DNA of 64,000 nucleotides from Lachnospiraceae bacterium (GTDB lineage Bacteria > Bacillota > Clostridia > Lachnospirales > Lachnospiraceae): assembly GCA_014804755.1 (NCBI GenBank), contig JAAUZE010000017.1, forward strand, positions 207,787 to 271,786, given 5' to 3'. Shown here piece by piece: positions 63,797-64,000 of the stretch. Numbering within the stretch: the first letter of the stretch is position 1; each line of letters begins with the position of its first letter. The notes below the pieces were generated by a model that worked only from the letters and a program-made list of their open reading frames with translations, made no database searches and was not told the DNA's origin. Both the position numbers and the translations under genes were made by a program.

Positions 63797-64000
63797 AAAA
63801 ATTTCCTCTTCTATTACCAGCTTTTCATCCAGAGCTTATTCCCGCCTGCAAATGTCGATTTCTTTTTGTCCCGCCATCATTCTCTCTATACTTTCTTATT
63901 TATTTTGCACAAAAAGACCTTTATTTTGGCTGTTTGTACAATGGTTTATAAAGTTACATACAATGACTCACATTAATTAATGGGCGAAAACTGTGTCATT
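63797..64000. other. Leader region of the Cys-rich protein operon
   Basis: On the minus strand a TTGTGC and a TATAGA about 16 bases apart lie about 80 bases before the start of the Cys-rich gene and may be its promoter. No other gene is supported. Confidence 0.35.

Noticed and set aside
1..64000. CRISPR arrays, tRNA or rRNA genes, prophage structural genes
   Set aside because: No regularly spaced repeats, no cloverleaf-like sequence with T-loop GGTTCGA and no capsid, tail or terminase-like frames were seen.

Overview
The window looks like a chromosome segment of a low-GC Gram-positive anaerobe, most likely a Lachnospiraceae-type Clostridium. The reasons are AT-rich DNA, strong AGGAGG-type ribosome binding sites, BlaI/BlaR1 and DUF342 proteins, paired ABC operons, and a small protein resembling those common in that family. 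Species cannot be fixed from sequence alone. Nearly all genes are on the minus strand. No rRNA, tRNA or CRISPR array was seen.

Region by region. 1-2.1 kb: the end of a LysR regulator and an AbiEi/AbiEii toxin-antitoxin pair. 2.3-6.0 kb: a strong promoter drives a 21-residue peptide, a terminator-like hairpin and two half-size ABC exporters. 6.2-7.4 kb: a broken IS256-type element. 7.5-13.1 kb: an HD plus Hsp90-type ATPase protein, an FRG fragment, a RelA/SpoT-domain protein and a NYN nuclease. 13.4-17.4 kb: a regulator with an ABC transporter. 17.7-19.1 kb: an HD-GYP protein. 19.6-21.8 kb: BlaR1/BlaI-type sensors with twin operators. 21.9-29.9 kb: M23-like protein, Fic/VbhA pair, lipoprotein, DUF342 protein, hydrolase, Rpn tail and VWA protein. 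30-33 kb: metallo-beta-lactamase-fold protein, YafQ/DinJ, and a macro-domain gene overlapping RhuM. 33-34.5 kb: cupin and AraC.

34.5-57 kb is a dense defence island. It holds a KAP NTPase, two FRG proteins, two NUDIX copies, a SIR2-STAND protein, an IS110-type element, DUF2971, a PLD-helicase-DUF3427 protein, a UvrD-type helicase, a large SIR2 protein, an HNH nuclease and a MazG-like protein. A directly repeated block of about 590 bp (NUDIX gene plus the 3' end of the helicase gene) flanks the SIR2-STAND, IS110 and DUF2971 section. This shows the island grew by duplication or replacement around the helicase-NUDIX unit.

57.3-64 kb returns to ordinary functions: a small XRE regulator, a soluble CZB chemoreceptor, and an operon of a Cys-rich secreted protein, a propeller lipoprotein, two FtsX-like permeases and an ATPase. 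The 3' end of one permease gene carries three tandem 38-nt repeats, each open in a different frame. The least explained systems are the peptide-attenuator-ABC operon, the SIR2-STAND protein lacking its expected His, and the macro-RhuM pair.
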